From Poa pratensis (taxonomy: Eukaryota; Streptophyta; Magnoliopsida; Poales; Poaceae): a DNA stretch of 64,000 nt. The position numbers were made by a program, and so were the translations under genes. Under the pieces are notes generated by a model. The model saw only the letters and a program-made list of their open reading frames with translations, was not told the origin of the DNA and searched no databases. The stretch lies in assembly GCA_947311845.1 (NCBI GenBank), contig CAMZMU010000040.1, positions 69,607,560 to 69,671,559 on the forward strand, written 5' to 3'. Shown here piece after piece: positions 1 through 11,677 of this stretch; the stretch's first letter is position 1; every line of letters begins with the position of its first letter.

Positions 1-2839
1 CTCCACCAAAGAATGGGGACCGGATCTCAGCCCGCCGCGCGAGGACGAAGAAGATCCGGATACGGATGATTATCTGCCTATCCCGCGCGCCAAGCCAGTC
101 CGCAAGGGTAAGCAATCAACTATTCACAACATTCCGACGAGGAAGATGATGATTGCAGGATCTTAGATCCCATCGACGCCATTCCGATTTCATGGTCACC
201 ACCTTGTGTTCCAGCCAAACAAGATGCTGAAGGGACATCTCGGAAACGCACTGACGCGCCCGGATCTGATTCCCCTAAAGCCAAGAGAATAAAGAAGTCT
301 GGCTCCAAGTTGAATCGCGTCAAGCCGATGCCTACCACCAAGGGGTAATACTGACTTAACTTCATTTGCTTTCTTCCTCTGTTAACCGAGTCATATCTAT
401 CCGAGTTAACTGTTTGCTTTGCTTTATGCAGTGATGTCCTCATCACCGCGCAGACTCATTCATCCATTCTTCTCCCATTCCTCCACCGGATTCGGCTACG
501 GAGAACCAGTCTCCTGATCGAATATCACTTCTCCAGCACGCCCTACAACTGCCAATATTCCCAACCGACTCCATCAGAGCCGGTTATTGACTTGGAGAGT
601 GAGGAAACCTCGGCTCCAATCCGAGATTCAAGTTGGCCACGCCCTCTCAAGGAGCTGGAGAAGGAAAAGGCCAAGACATCGGCTACGTCCTTGCCTAAGC
701 CGGATCCTCGCCCTACTCCCGCAGCGCAAACCCTGCTGAATCAAGAACAGCAGAAGAAGAAAAAGCAGAAGCAGCAACAGCAACAGCAAGTTTCCGAGAA
801 GCAGCACAAGGAGCCACATCCGAAGCAGACTCCGGGTGCGTCACCGCAACCCAAGCCGACTCAAGGTGCCTCTGGCACAACTCCAACCACCTCGGATAAG
901 CAGGTGGTTGCTAGCAAGAAGGTTTCTGCCGCCCCATCAGCGATTCGATTCGGCCAGTCCCTGTCGAATCCCCGCCCTCCGAGCAGCGATAAGCTCGAGT
1001 CCGCCAAGCAATTCATTGAAGCTTGGAATGATGCTGACCTCGCCAAAGATTTTTCTACTTCAGCGCCACATCCGGCTGGGCCTAGTCGGATGTTTCAATC
1101 ATTACACTCTGTACAGACCTCGGTCACTGAAGCTAACCGGGTGTTTGAGGTAAATTTTTCCGAATCTTGCTTTTATTTCAACATGATCAAACAGTACTAT
1201 ACCCAGTCCCCGAGATTCGGGTCGAACGACTGATACTCCTCCGAGTAAGAAAGTCATTCGGCTTGAATCTCTAAAAAACTTATCATGAATGTTGCCGTAA
1301 CCGAGGACACCGTGGGACTTCCAGTCCCCGAGTCTCTTTTCCAACTGATTCGGTTAATCTCGGGCCAGTCCCCGAGATTCTTTTGACGCCATTTGCCTGT
1401 TTTCTTTCAGGAAACCATGACCGCTCGCGGCAAGCTCTTTAAGCAGCTCGCCCATCAGCATCAGAAGCTCCAAACTTCCTTCGATGGGCTCTGTCTTGAA
1501 ATGGACAAGAAAGAAGAAGAGCACAAGCGCGCTTTATCCGAGGAAAAATCAGAGTGACTCGGCTCCAGCGAGAGCTTGACCGAGTTGAAAAAGTGAAGAA
1601 CAAGGTTAAAGGAGAGCGGGATACGCTGAAGCGTGAAAAAGACACAATCCAGAAGGAGCGGGATACTTTCAAAGCCGGACTTGCGGAGCGGGCCAAACTG
1701 GACAAGCAAATTCAAACGAAGATTGCCGAATCTGAAGCCGAAGTCAAAGCGGCTAAAGAAGAACTGAGTGCTCACAAAGCGGCCAGTGCGAAATGGCTTG
1801 CTGCACTTGCTAGCCTTAATGATGACATGGATCGTAAGTTCACCGAATCTCCTCTTTTCTTTCTGCTCTTAACCAATACATATGCTTGTGTTCCTTCTCG
1901 CTGAACTCAGTATTAGCTTATTTGTTTGTAGGAGAGTTTACCAGCATCCGGCTTCAAGCCGCCAAGGCTGTGAGAAACGCCCGAGCTGAGAGAGCTAAAT
2001 TAACCGAGGCTCCCCTACCAGAGACATGGGACATCGAAGATCATATTACAGCACTTAAGGCTCGGATTGCTCCTTTGAAGGATTCCCATATTGGTCTGCT
2101 CAATGCAAGTCTCAAGGCTCACCGAATCTTGTTTCCTGAAGCGCGGCAAGTTGTGCCTGTGGAGGAGCTGATCCGAGACCTGGATCAAGCAATGACCCGG
2201 TTACAGCAGTGGAGGTCTTCGTCCGCCCGCGCTGGTGCTGACGCAGCTTTGCTATTCATCATGTCCTGGTATGAGCTAATTGATCTTGCCAAAGTGCGCT
2301 CATTTCGCGAGGGTTCTCCGTGGGCTACAGACCCTACCCGGATCAAGATCCGTGAAGAAGCCGCCAACTTCATGGCCGAATTTGCACGCACCAAGCATCT
2401 TGATCTGGAGGCTCCGGTCTACTCGGATGGAGAAGAAACTGAAGAGGAATCGGACGACGCCTCCGCTGAAGAATACGCCGATTCTGAGGGCGAGTCTGAT
2501 GATTCGGCTAACTCTGCCGAACACGCTCCTATCAAGATCCCAGCTTCTGACTCGGCTAAGAATACCGAAGCAACTCCGGCCCAGACTTCGGAGATACCAG
2601 CAACTGATTCGGCAGAGATTACTAAACAAGCTTCAGCTGATCCGGATACCTCCGAATCTGCCCAGCCTTCAAGCTCTCCACGCAAGGTTACCCCTGAAGT
2701 TCCTCCATCTGAGCCCATCCTTGCAACCGAGCCCCCTCCTCCAACCGAAGCTCCTGTAACCGAGGCTCGCGCGCCCGAGGTTCCTTCAACCAAAGCTCCT
2801 GCCACCGAACCTGCTACAACCGAGTCTGCTGCTTCCTGA
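1..2839 (+). pseudogene. Antisense gene of Tat-1 (3' part), coiled-coil and acidic/proline-rich protein
   Basis: This is the 3' part of the opposite-strand gene that Tat elements carry between integrase and 3' LTR. Plausible exons, each bounded by GT/AG, are 1-345, about 430-1150, 1412-1835 and 1932-2839. Exon 3 encodes a strongly charged coiled coil. The last exon encodes about 160 helical residues, then an acidic stretch and a tail of repeated TE/PATE/PPTE-like segments ending at the TGA at 2837-2839. A frameshift near base 130 breaks the first exon, and a TGA at 1555-1557 interrupts the coiled-coil exon. The N-terminal Transposase_28-like domain seen in the matching gene of Tat-2 would lie left of the window. 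The function of these genes is unknown; the assignment rests on position and resemblance to Tat-2. Confidence 0.7.
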
Positions 2840-2954
2840 AGTAACTTAGTGAAAAAACGTTAAATCCCCGGTATGCCGGGAGCAGATGTAATAGACTATT
2901 TTAAGTTCTTTCGAGACTACTTTAAATTTGCTTAACATGATCCGGACGAGGTTT

Positions 2955-3345
2955 ATGTTGGATCATTTTAAACCGAGTCCCCGAGTCTGTTTTCTTGTTT
3001 ACTATTTTTGCCGAATCTCTGCTCTTGTCTACCTTTTAGGTGTTTGACAGTCGAGTCACAAGATAGGAATCATAGCATACAATACTTGAAACATGCGAGT
3101 TGTGGTTTAGAATCATTCAACATAAACGAAAAATAAATAACAGGGGTTAGTAAACGACATGTGCCGAATCGGTTTTGGACCGAGTCCCCGAGTCCATTTT
3201 CATGTTTCCCACATTCCTCATCTCTGCTCTTGACTACCATTTTGGTGTTTGTCAGTCGAGTCACGAGATCAACAACACAACATACATTACTTGAATTTTG
3301 GGACGAGGTTCAAAGCAATTCGGCACACGAACGGTATGGACAAAA
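2955..3345. repeat. Tandem duplication (about 205 bp) between antisense gene and integrase of Tat-1
   Basis: Two diverged copies of about 190-205 bp lie in tandem. Each contains the motif CCGAGTCCCCGAGTC (near 2974 and 3179), then a stretch resembling TCTGCTCTTG, then GTGTTTG-CAGTCGAGTCAC. The rest of 2840-3473 is noncoding and separates two convergent genes. Confidence 0.7.
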
Positions 3346-3473
3346 CAGTAATAAAAACACATGCATGAGTACGAAGCAGTCCCCGAGTCCAGACTCGGAT
3401 TGCTGCAATTTCATTTATGATAAACTGAAATACATACATTGCGCCCCTTAGGAGTAAAAGGGTCGAAGCAGAG

Positions 3474-4700
3474 CTACATTCCAGGTCTCTTAGTTTCTTG
3501 TCCGGGTCTATCCAGGCCATCCTTCCTTGGTTCCTGTGCATCTACAAGGTAGTACGAGTCATTGTGCATAGCCCTGCTCACAATGAAAGGTCCCTCCCAT
3601 GGAGGTGACAACTTGTGTCGGCCTTTGCTGCGCTGCACCAGCCTTAGCACAAGATCACCCTCATGAAACACTCGAGGGCTGATCTTTCGACTATGATATC
3701 GTCGGAGATTCTGCTGGTATATTGCTGTCCGAGATAGAGCCAATTCTCTTGCTTCCTCTAGCAGATCCACTGCATCTTCCCGAGCCTCTTTTGCCTCGGT
3801 TTCAGTATACATTGCCACCCTTGGTGCATCATGTTCTATGTCTGTGGGTAGCACAGCTTCTGCCCCATAAACCAGAAAAAATGGCGTATAGCCAGTTGAC
3901 CGATTCGGCGTGGTCCTTAGACCCCACAGTACTGATGGTATCTCGTCTATCCAGCACCCGGAGTTTTCAGCAATGGTTCAATGAGACGAGCCTTGATGCC
4001 GGCCAACACCAGGGCATTTGATCTTTCCACTTGCCCATTAGACTCCGGATGTGCCACCGAGGCTATATCTAGCCGGATTCCCTTATCATGCAAACCGAGC
4101 AAACTCTCCGACAGCAAAGTTTGTGCCGTTATCCGAGATGATGCTATGAGGGTATCCGTATCTCAAAATAATTTCTTTCAGAAAGTTACAGCCGAACGAC
4201 CATCCACTTTCCGGATTGGTTTCACCTCTATCCACTTGGTGAATTTGTCCACCATCACCAGCATATGTGTCATGTTGCCCCTAGCCGGCTTGAAATCTCC
4301 CACCATATCCAAACACCACACAGCAAATGGCCAAGTGATAGGAATTGTTTCAGTGCCGATGCGGGTAAGTGTGTCTGCTTGGCAAACCTTTGGCATCCTT
4401 CACATTTTCGGACTATGTCCTCTGCATCCGCTGAGCAGTGGGCCAGTAAAATCCATGCCGGAATACTTAGCCACCAGGGCTCTTGTACTGCAATGATGTC
4501 CACATTCACCTGATGTATCTCAAGGAGCATCTCCTTGCCCTCGGCTGGCTCCACACAACGCTGTAGCACCTCGGTTGCACTCCTCTTGTATAACTCCTTG
4601 TTGATGATGGTGTAAGCCTTGGACCTCCTCTGCACTCGCCTAGCTTCGGTTTCATCATTTGGCAAACTCCCCTCCGACATGAACTTCATGATTTCTTCAG
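3474..4700 (-). pseudogene. Integrase region of Tat-1, frameshifted
   Basis: Integrase inserts the cDNA into the host genome. Reading right to left, the zinc-binding HHCC part (HH and the CEGCQRF pair) lies near 4380-4540 in two frames. The catalytic core follows with CLDMVGDF and VMVDKFTKW, then SDNGTNF near 4110-4140, then NGQVERSN near 4020-4050, so all three acidic catalytic residues are visible. The C-terminal part (3474-3854) has the WEGPFIV motif typical of gypsy integrases. The pieces sit in different frames, so several small indels have broken it. The end is near 3474. Confidence 0.85.
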
Positions 4701-6029
4701 CCCATTCCGGTACTGGATGCAAAGGGAATAAGTGCTCATCTACTTCCACTGGTTCGGCCGCCATTATTTCTTCTATCAGCTTCTGCCCATTCCCTAAGAT
4801 TCGGTTATCACCACCTTCTTCTCTGCTCCTCTTTCCTAAGATCCGGTTAGCAGTCCCCGGGTCTCGCCATGCAGTCCCCGGGTCTTCCCCAATGTACTCG
4901 ACATCAACATTCATAGGGACAGCCTCAGATTCTTGCTTTGGGATAAAAATTGACTCGGAATCAGGCGAAGGTTTGATTGAAGGGACCCTTAGGTGATTCA
5001 AGGATATCCCGGGTGGAATTGCATCCCTAGACGACCCGAGTTTTGACAGGACATCAGCAGCTTCGTTCTCCAACCGAGGTATGTGCTTGTACTCGCAGCC
5101 TTCAAAAAATCCTGAAATTTTCTGGACATGAAACCGATACAGTGCCATATTGGCATCAAGAGCATCCCAATTTCCAGAAGATTGCTGCACAACTAAATCC
5201 GAATCACCAAAACATTCTATTCGGCGGATGCCGATGTCCCTGGCCACATTAAGCCCATGGATCAGTGCCTCATATTCGGCCACATTGTTTGATGCTGAGA
5301 AATGAATCTGCAACACATATCGCAATTGATCTTGCTTCGGTGACGTGAGTACCACCCCAGCACCTAATCCGATTTTGGTTTTGGAGCCATCAAAGTGCAA
5401 CTTCCAGTAATTGTAATCCGGCTTGGGTGGTCATACTGCATCTCGGCCCAGTCACAAAGGAAATCTGGTAAAGCCTGAGACTTGATAGCATCCCTTCTCT
5501 CATAATGCGGGGTGTAAGGAGATACTTCTATTGCCCACTTGGCAACCCGGCCAGTCGCATCTTTGCACCCAATGATTTCCGCGATTGGAGCTTCACATAC
5601 CACGGTAATCGGGTGTTCTTGGAAATAATGTTTCAACTTTTTGGCCGCCAGGTATACACCGTATGTCATCTTCTGGTAGTGAGGATAATTTTGCTTTGAG
5701 GTTGAGATCACCTCACTTAAATAGTACACCGGTCTCTGCACGGATTTACCCTCCTCTTCTCGCTCTACCACTATGACCACACTCACGACCCGGTTAGTGG
5801 CCGCAATGTAAAGTAGCATTGGCTCATTCGGCAAAGGTGACGCCAGAATTGGTGCAGTGGACAACATCTTTTTTAATTCGTTGAAAGCCGAATCTGCCTG
5901 CGGGGTCCACGTGAACCCGGTGCTCTTTTTCATCAACTGATACAAGGGCAAGGCTTTTTCTCCTAGCCGACTCACAAACCGACTCAACGAGGCTAAACAC
6001 CCGTGAATTTTTGTACATCTTTTAGACAT
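4700..6029 (-). pseudogene. Dual RNase H region of Tat-1 (degenerate gRNH plus complete aRNH)
   Basis: RNase H removes the RNA strand during reverse transcription. Next to reverse transcriptase (about 5500-5900) is the usual gypsy RNase H fold, but its catalytic positions are replaced: LLYIAATNRVVS stands where a DAS motif is expected. Further on (about 5000-5400) a second RNase H begins with HFDGSK and has NNVAEYEALIHG, GDSDLVVQ and NEAADVLSK, giving a complete D-E-D-D set of the archaeal/plant type. A degenerate first and intact second RNase H is a known hallmark of Tat elements. Between 4700 and 5000 is a linker to integrase. Confidence 0.85.
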
Positions 6030-6764
6030 TAGGCAATTTCATTCTTTCTATGGCTCGGATTTTAGCCGGATTCACCTCAATACCTCGGCTTGATACAAGG
6101 AAACCGAGCAACTTTCCAGCCGGGACACCAAAGGTGCATTTATCCGGATTCAATTTCAACCGATATTTTCTCAAGTTCACAAATGTTTCCTCGAGATCCT
6201 CGAGGAGAGTGTGTTTTTCTTTAGTTTTGATGACGATATCATCGACATACACCTGCACATTTTGCCCATTTGGGAGTGTAAGCATTTCTGCATACATCTC
6301 TGATAAGTTGCACCGGCATTTCTCAAACCGAAACACATGACACGATAGCAATACGCCCCGTACGGGGTAATAAAAGCAGTCTTTATTTGATCTTTAGGGT
6401 TCAGTGGTATCTGGTGAAAACCAGAGTACGCATCAATAAAAGACAACAACTCACACCCAGCAGTAGAATCGATCACTTGATCAATCCGAGGTAAAGGAAA
6501 TGGATCCTTCGGGCACGCCTTGTTTAGGTTGGTGAAATCGATGCACATGCGCCACACCTTGACCACCGCTGGTTCGTCCTTCTTCTTCTCTACCAGAACC
6601 GGATTGGATATCCAGTCTGGATGCAACACCTCCATAATGAATCCGGCTGCAAGCAACTTAGCCAGCTCATCCAGCACCACTTTTCTTCGATCATCTGAGA
6701 GACGCCGAGTCGGTTGCCTCACCGGTTTTACATCCGGCCTGACAAATAAAGAGTGCTCTGCCAA
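6022..6764 (-). pseudogene. Reverse transcriptase of Tat-1, one frameshift
   Basis: The domain copies element RNA into DNA. It starts around the motif EHSLFVRPDVKPVRQ, continues with the ISNPVLVEKK and MCIDFTNLNKACPKD motifs, LPRIDQVID, FIDAYSGFHQI and CFGLRNAGATYQR, and ends with the catalytic YVDDIVIKTK and the thumb motif KCTFGVPAGKLLGFLVS. A frameshift near 6290, at the QMGKM/NGQNVQVYVDD junction, separates the fingers/palm from the YVDD part. Otherwise conservation is high. Confidence 0.9.
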
Positions 6765-6859
6765 CTCCCTCGGAACACCAGGCAGGTCCTTAGCCGACCA
6801 TGCAAAGATATCCCGATTCTCACGGAGGAAGTGACAGAGCGCGCTTTCCTATTTCTCAT

Positions 6860-7453
6860 CCAGCCCGGCACCAATGATGGCCATGCGCTCCGGGTTCTCC
6901 GGGTCAATGGGATCTTCTTTGTCTCCTTGGGCATCTCAAATGTTGCACCTCCATCCGGATTGGTCATAGCCAGCACACCGAGCTGAGCTGACTTCGCCAT
7001 TGCCACCACCTCATGCATCTTGCTCTTCTCAGCTTGGATCACCAATGATTCGGCTAAGGTGGAACCGATCGTGGCACACTGTATGGCCTTCTTGTAATCT
7101 CCCGCAACAGTGATAATACCATTCGGGCCTGGCATCTTTATCTTGAGGTAGGCCACATGGGTGGATATCATGAACTTGGCTAACGCAGGCCGGCCAAGTA
7201 GAGCATGGTATGGGCTCTCCAAATCTACCACCTCGAACTCGAGACTTTCAAGCCGGTGATTGTCCTTGGTACCAAACAGCACATCTACCCAGATCTTACC
7301 CATTGGGGAACAAGACACCCCGGGTACTATACCATGGAAGGTACAACTGCTCTGCTGCAACTGATTCGGCGAAATACCCAACTTGACCATTGTGTCCCGA
7401 TACATGATGTTTATGGCACTGCCATTGTCAATCAAGACTCGGCTAAACCTCAC
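6860..7453 (-). pseudogene. Retropepsin-like aspartic protease of Tat-1
   Basis: The aspartic protease cuts the Gag-Pol polyprotein. The catalytic loop reads VLIDNGSAINIMY, where Tat-2 and Tat-3 have DGGS; the Asp is kept. The flap/strand region FHGIVPGV and the C-terminal HALLGRPALAKF and LKIKMPGPNGIITV are typical of Tat elements. It follows Gag with a frame change near 7450 and leads into reverse transcriptase. The frame stays open through this domain and for a further stretch. Confidence 0.82.
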
Positions 7454-10282
7454 GTTAAGCTTGGGTCCACCAAAGTCGGATCCACCACTAGTGCATAGTT
7501 TCCTGGACTTGGCATAATTCTGGGGTTATCAGCCCTGCTCCAAGTGATCTCCTGCTCGGACCAATTCAGGTATTTTGGGACTGCTGGTATGACTGCATTC
7601 ACCTCCTTCGCCCTTCGCAGCTGACTTTTCTTGTCAGTTGGCTCGGTCACAAAAACCACATAACTTTGATGAGCCTCCTTGTACTCATTACCGGGGTATC
7701 CACCTTGCCGACTCGGACCAGCACCATTGTCATTGCCTCCCATGTTTACCAGGTTAACCGGCTTTGTGGCTGCCGGTCTCGGAGCTCCTGCGTTCACCGG
7801 GATTGTATTGGCTCCGGTTAAAGGCATATTCGGCCTGAAATTCGGTCTAGGAGCACCTCTCTGAGGTGGTCCTCTCTGACCCTCCGCCTGAATGCGATGA
7901 TGCCAGCTACAATTCCGAGTTGAATGATTGGCCGGCTTGCGTGGGTCTGTTGTGTGATAACAGCAAGGCCCGTCCAATCTTGCCTCAAAGGTTAGAGGAG
8001 GACTCGATCCATCCCACACCTTCTTTGGCCAGGCACCTTGATTCGGCCTCCAAGCTGGACCCTCAGTCTTTTGTCTCTGACCATCTCCTGCTCCAGGATG
8101 GTCCATATTCACTGCAGCCACCTGATCTGAACCGTATCTATAATCCGGATCTCTTCTTTTGTAACCGAATTCATGTCGGTCATTGGGCCTCAATGGTCCT
8201 ACTCGGTTATTAACCGGTTGCCTCCTGCTTGTTCCCACTGCATCCAATGCGGGCTGTGTCGGATCACCAGAGCATACGTATCTGCTATCCGGATCGTTTC
8301 CGCCAGTGTCTTGGGCATATCCCTCTGGAGCTTCTGCCAGAGCGGGGTGCCATGTCGGCAACCCTGCGCAAACCAAGAAATCGCCTGCTCCTCCACGACA
8401 CCTTCGCAAGAGTTGCGAATGTTGCTCCACCGAGTTAAGAATTCTCGGTCTGTTTCCCGTTCTTCCTGCTTGCACGCAGCCAGGAGCTGAGGTCGGTTAG
8501 GCCTCTTGTAGGTGCTGGAGAAATTACTGTAAAATGCCTCCTCCAAGTCCATCCAAGAGTTGATACTACCCGGCGGTAAGTTGTTCAGCCAAATCCGGGC
8601 TGGCCCTTCCAACATGTGCGGGAGATACCGGACCGCCCATCGGCGATTGCCCCCCGCAATGTGCACTGACGATACATAGTCTATCAGCCAATCTTGTGGC
8701 TTTGTGTTGCCATTATATGGCTTTGTGCTTCGGCCAAGCTGAAATAACGGCACACTCGGCTCGTTCATGATCCGAGGTCCAAAACATGGAGGACCCGGTG
8801 GGCCTTGCTCTTCTAGCTTCTCGGACTGGTAAATTCTATCCAACTTGAGACGCTGATCATCGGATCCAATGCCCGAGGTCCCAGTCTTGATGCAAGTGCA
8901 TTATCATACGTCTGGTATCCGGCTCGCGCCATAGCCGAATTTCCGTCATCATAGCGGTAACCCGCCTGGCCACCACCTTGCTGTTGCGCTCGCACAATCA
9001 CTTGCTGCCCCGGAGGACGAGGTGGTTGACCTCGGCCAGCCGAATTGCCCCTTCCAGCTCCCGGGTAACCTCGTCCACCACTGTTTCTACTTTGGCCACC
9101 TCTTCCTTGAGCGGCTAGCTGCTTGCCGGCATACTCAGCATCATAGGTCTGCAGCTGCTTGCTCTTACCCGAGTTCACGCTCTGGGCCCGGTCAACTCCG
9201 ACGTGCGGGGATGACGCCTGCCCCTTGGATCTCTGGCTAACAGCCTTAACCGACACTACTACCGAGAAACACCTGCATCCGGATTAGCTTTCCGGTAAGC
9301 CTCATTCTGCCGGTTACACACATCTACTAGCTCATTACTCTCTCTGCCTGCTTCCGCCAAGCGTCCCCGGTTAGTGTGCTCAACTCGGCTCGCGCTGCCG
9401 CTGCAGCCCTAAGATTCTTAGCCGGGGAGCTATACACCGGCTTGCCTGTGCCAGATCTATGACTAGTAGCCTTACTGGAGCTCGATCCTGCAGCTCTAGC
9501 TAACTCGTCATTGAGGTCCTTACCCCGGTTACGCAACTCGGCTTTCTTGCGTGAGCGATGCACTACAGGAGTAAAGCCATCGGTGATACCATTGGCAGCA
9601 TTGTACTCTCTCATATCTCTATCAAAGGCTTGCCTAGACTCCACCACTAACCGGGCTTCTTTTTGCAACCTCAGGCGCTCTGCCTCTAGCTGAGCTACAG
9701 TGAGCTCTACATTGCCCAGGTGCCACTGGCCGAGATAATTCTCCAGGACATCCTCTAAGGGAGCCTCCCTACTTGACATGCCAAGCGGGCCAACCGGATC
9801 TGGTCTCTCCTTTGGGAACTTCGCTGTCCGAGTCGGCTTGCCAACCGGATCAACTGGCGTGGCCAGCTCCTCGGGCATGCTTTTGCTGGCATCTCCTTTG
9901 CCAGCTGCTGCACTTGGCCCGGTCATCATCACCTCCACGCTACTCCCGGGGCGAGCGCTACGCCGTCCGAGAGCTGCGCGGAAAGAGGGAGGATCCTCAG
10001 CCACGAGCACCTGCGCCGGGTACTCGCGGACAGGCTCGGTGGCGACGTAGGTGACGAAGCTGCCGAGCGTCATGAGGAAGCCGTCAGCGGGGAAGGGCTT
10101 GTTGGCGAAGCACCCCGCGTTGTCGCTGATGAAGTTGAACTCGCCGATCTTGCAAACGAGCCCAGAGAGGACCCGCTCGCCGGAGCCAGCGACGGTGCCC
10201 GTCCGGAAGGAAACCCCAGCCAACGCCACTGCTGCCCCACGGTGGGCGCCAACTGTCGTGGTGGTGTCACGGCAGATGCCAT
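7450..10282 (-). pseudogene. Gag region of Tat-1, frameshifted
   Basis: Gag forms the virus-like particle and binds element RNA. A start is proposed at the ATG at 10282, 29 bases inside the LTR, because the frame runs through the primer binding site as PPRQLAPTVG. Tat-2 and Tat-3 show the same arrangement. A basic and charged N-terminal part is followed by a Gly/Gln-rich stretch (about 8900-9200) and the capsid-like core with MLEGPARIWLNNLP and SWMDLEEAFYSNF (8199-8843). A zinc-knuckle variant C-x2-H-x9-H-x4-C lies near 7905-7965. Frame changes near 10070, 8830 and 8400 break it. Confidence 0.78.
10235..10251 (-). other. Primer binding site of Tat-1
   Basis: On the minus strand, two bases inside the LTR end, the sequence reads TGGCGCCCACCGTGGGG. 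TGGCGCC is the usual start of a tRNA 3'-end match in Tat elements. Tat-3 has the identical site. I did not assign the tRNA. Confidence 0.8.
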
Positions 10283-11350
10283 AGGATGGCTTAAGTTGTG
10301 GGCTCGCTAGGACGTTGGGGGATCCGGGGAGGGTTTGCGCGCTCACGAAGCACGCATGGAGAACAACCAAGAACTCGCAAGAACAAACAAGAACAAGCAG
10401 AACCAAGAAGAAGCAAAGAACACCACGATGTACCCTGCTTCGGGGCCCTCTTGTGGAGGTAACACCCCTACTGCAGCACTAGCCTACTCTCTTTATATCT
10501 CAAGTGTTACAAGTACAGAGTGCTCCTTGAGCTGTATCAAGAACAATGGTGAAAGCTCTAGGAAGAAGATGGAGCTTGGGGAAGATACTGCCTCTCTCTC
10601 GTCGTTGTCTCTTGCCCGTCGTCCGTCCCTCGCACTGGAGGAGGTAGTAGCTTACTTATACACTAACCGAATTACCATTTTGCCCCTGGCTGGAAGTGAT
10701 AATGGCATGGACAAGAGGAACAGGACAAGCCTCTGCCCCCTGTCAATCCAACGGCCGGACTGTCAGGCCTATCTTGCCTTTCGGGCAATGGCAGCTGTAG
10801 CCCATCGGGTCTCGGTCATATCCTCTTTCCCGAATTGGCCGGTCAGCTCCTAGGTTGCTGCGCTCCCAGGAATCCCGTGACCTGACCTGGCCGTCAAGTC
10901 CCTAGCAGGCCTATCTTGCCACTTTGGGCAATGGCAGGCGTAGCCCCCCGGGTCTAGGTCATATCCTCTTTCCCGAATTGGCCAAGTCAGCGCCTAGGGC
11001 CTTGCGACCCGGAAAACCTGCGACTTGACCCGGCTGTCTTCTCAGCCTCTGGCAGGAGACCTGCAGGACCCGTGAACCTTTCTGACATTACTTGGCCCTT
11101 GTGCAATATCCGGATTACCTTATCCGGGTCCTTCCTGACCAACCCGGCTAACTTAACCGGTTTCCTTCCTCTGATTCGGTTAAGCTTTACCGGATCCTCT
11201 CTGGCATCTTCTCGCACTTTAGCTTGATCAAGTGCTAACCGACTCTCACGAGAGATCCGGCCCAAGTGACCCGGCTATATGTTGATCCGGCTAGCTCTTT
11301 GCAACACTTAACACCACATCTTTGCCCTACCCGGGGGCAGCCCCCCGACA
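10254..11350 (-). repeat. 5' LTR of Tat-1 (1097 bp)
   Basis: On the plus strand it starts TGTCGTGGTGG and ends CCCCCCGACA, giving TG...CA ends. The inner end is fixed by the primer site at 10251. The outer end is fixed by the start of Copia LTR sequence, which has an uninterrupted counterpart near 37755. The partner LTR is outside the window, so the identity of the pair cannot be judged. Confidence 0.85.
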
Positions 11351-11677
11351 TATCTTCCAGAAATAGCAATTAGAGTTGATCTCACGGACGAAGGCGTAAT
11401 GACTACGTCCTACAAATATTGGGTGCGTCCATCACATCATTCACCTAATGATTGACTCCATTGTCAATTGACATAAATGTCACATGATCGGGAAACCTCG
11501 ATCATCAATCGCACAGACTAGTAAAGAGTCTACTAGGGAACTGGTTGTTTACATACCACACGTGTATTAATGTTTGCGCTTAATACAGTTATAGCATGGT
11601 ATAAAACGTATTATGAACAAATGAGATATGACAAATAAAACATCTTTATTAATTGCCTATAGGGCATATCTCCTTCA
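11351..11677 (-). repeat. 3' LTR of Copia-1, truncated by Tat-1
   Basis: It matches 37755-38077 with about ten substitutions and a 3-bp indel by hand count (about 3 %). The inner boundary is CTCCTTCA followed by the polypurine tract. The missing outer part must lie to the left of Tat-1, beyond the window. Confidence 0.85.

Larger units (their letters stand above)
1..11350 (-). mobile_element. Tat-1, Ty3/gypsy LTR retrotransposon of Tat type (left end outside window)
   Basis: On the minus strand the order is LTR (10254-11350), primer binding site, Gag, protease, reverse transcriptase, two RNase H domains and integrase, followed by a convergent gene on the plus strand. That order, the TGGCGCC primer site and the opposite-strand gene place it in the Tat group of Ty3/gypsy elements. 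The coding part has several frameshifts, so this copy is not autonomous. Its right end abuts the Copia LTR sequence starting at 11351; the 3' LTR and left target duplication lie before base 1. Confidence 0.88.

Noticed and set aside
592..1233. Host gene for a Pro/Gln-rich protein
   Set aside because: Position, direction and neighbouring exons fit the antisense gene of Tat-1.
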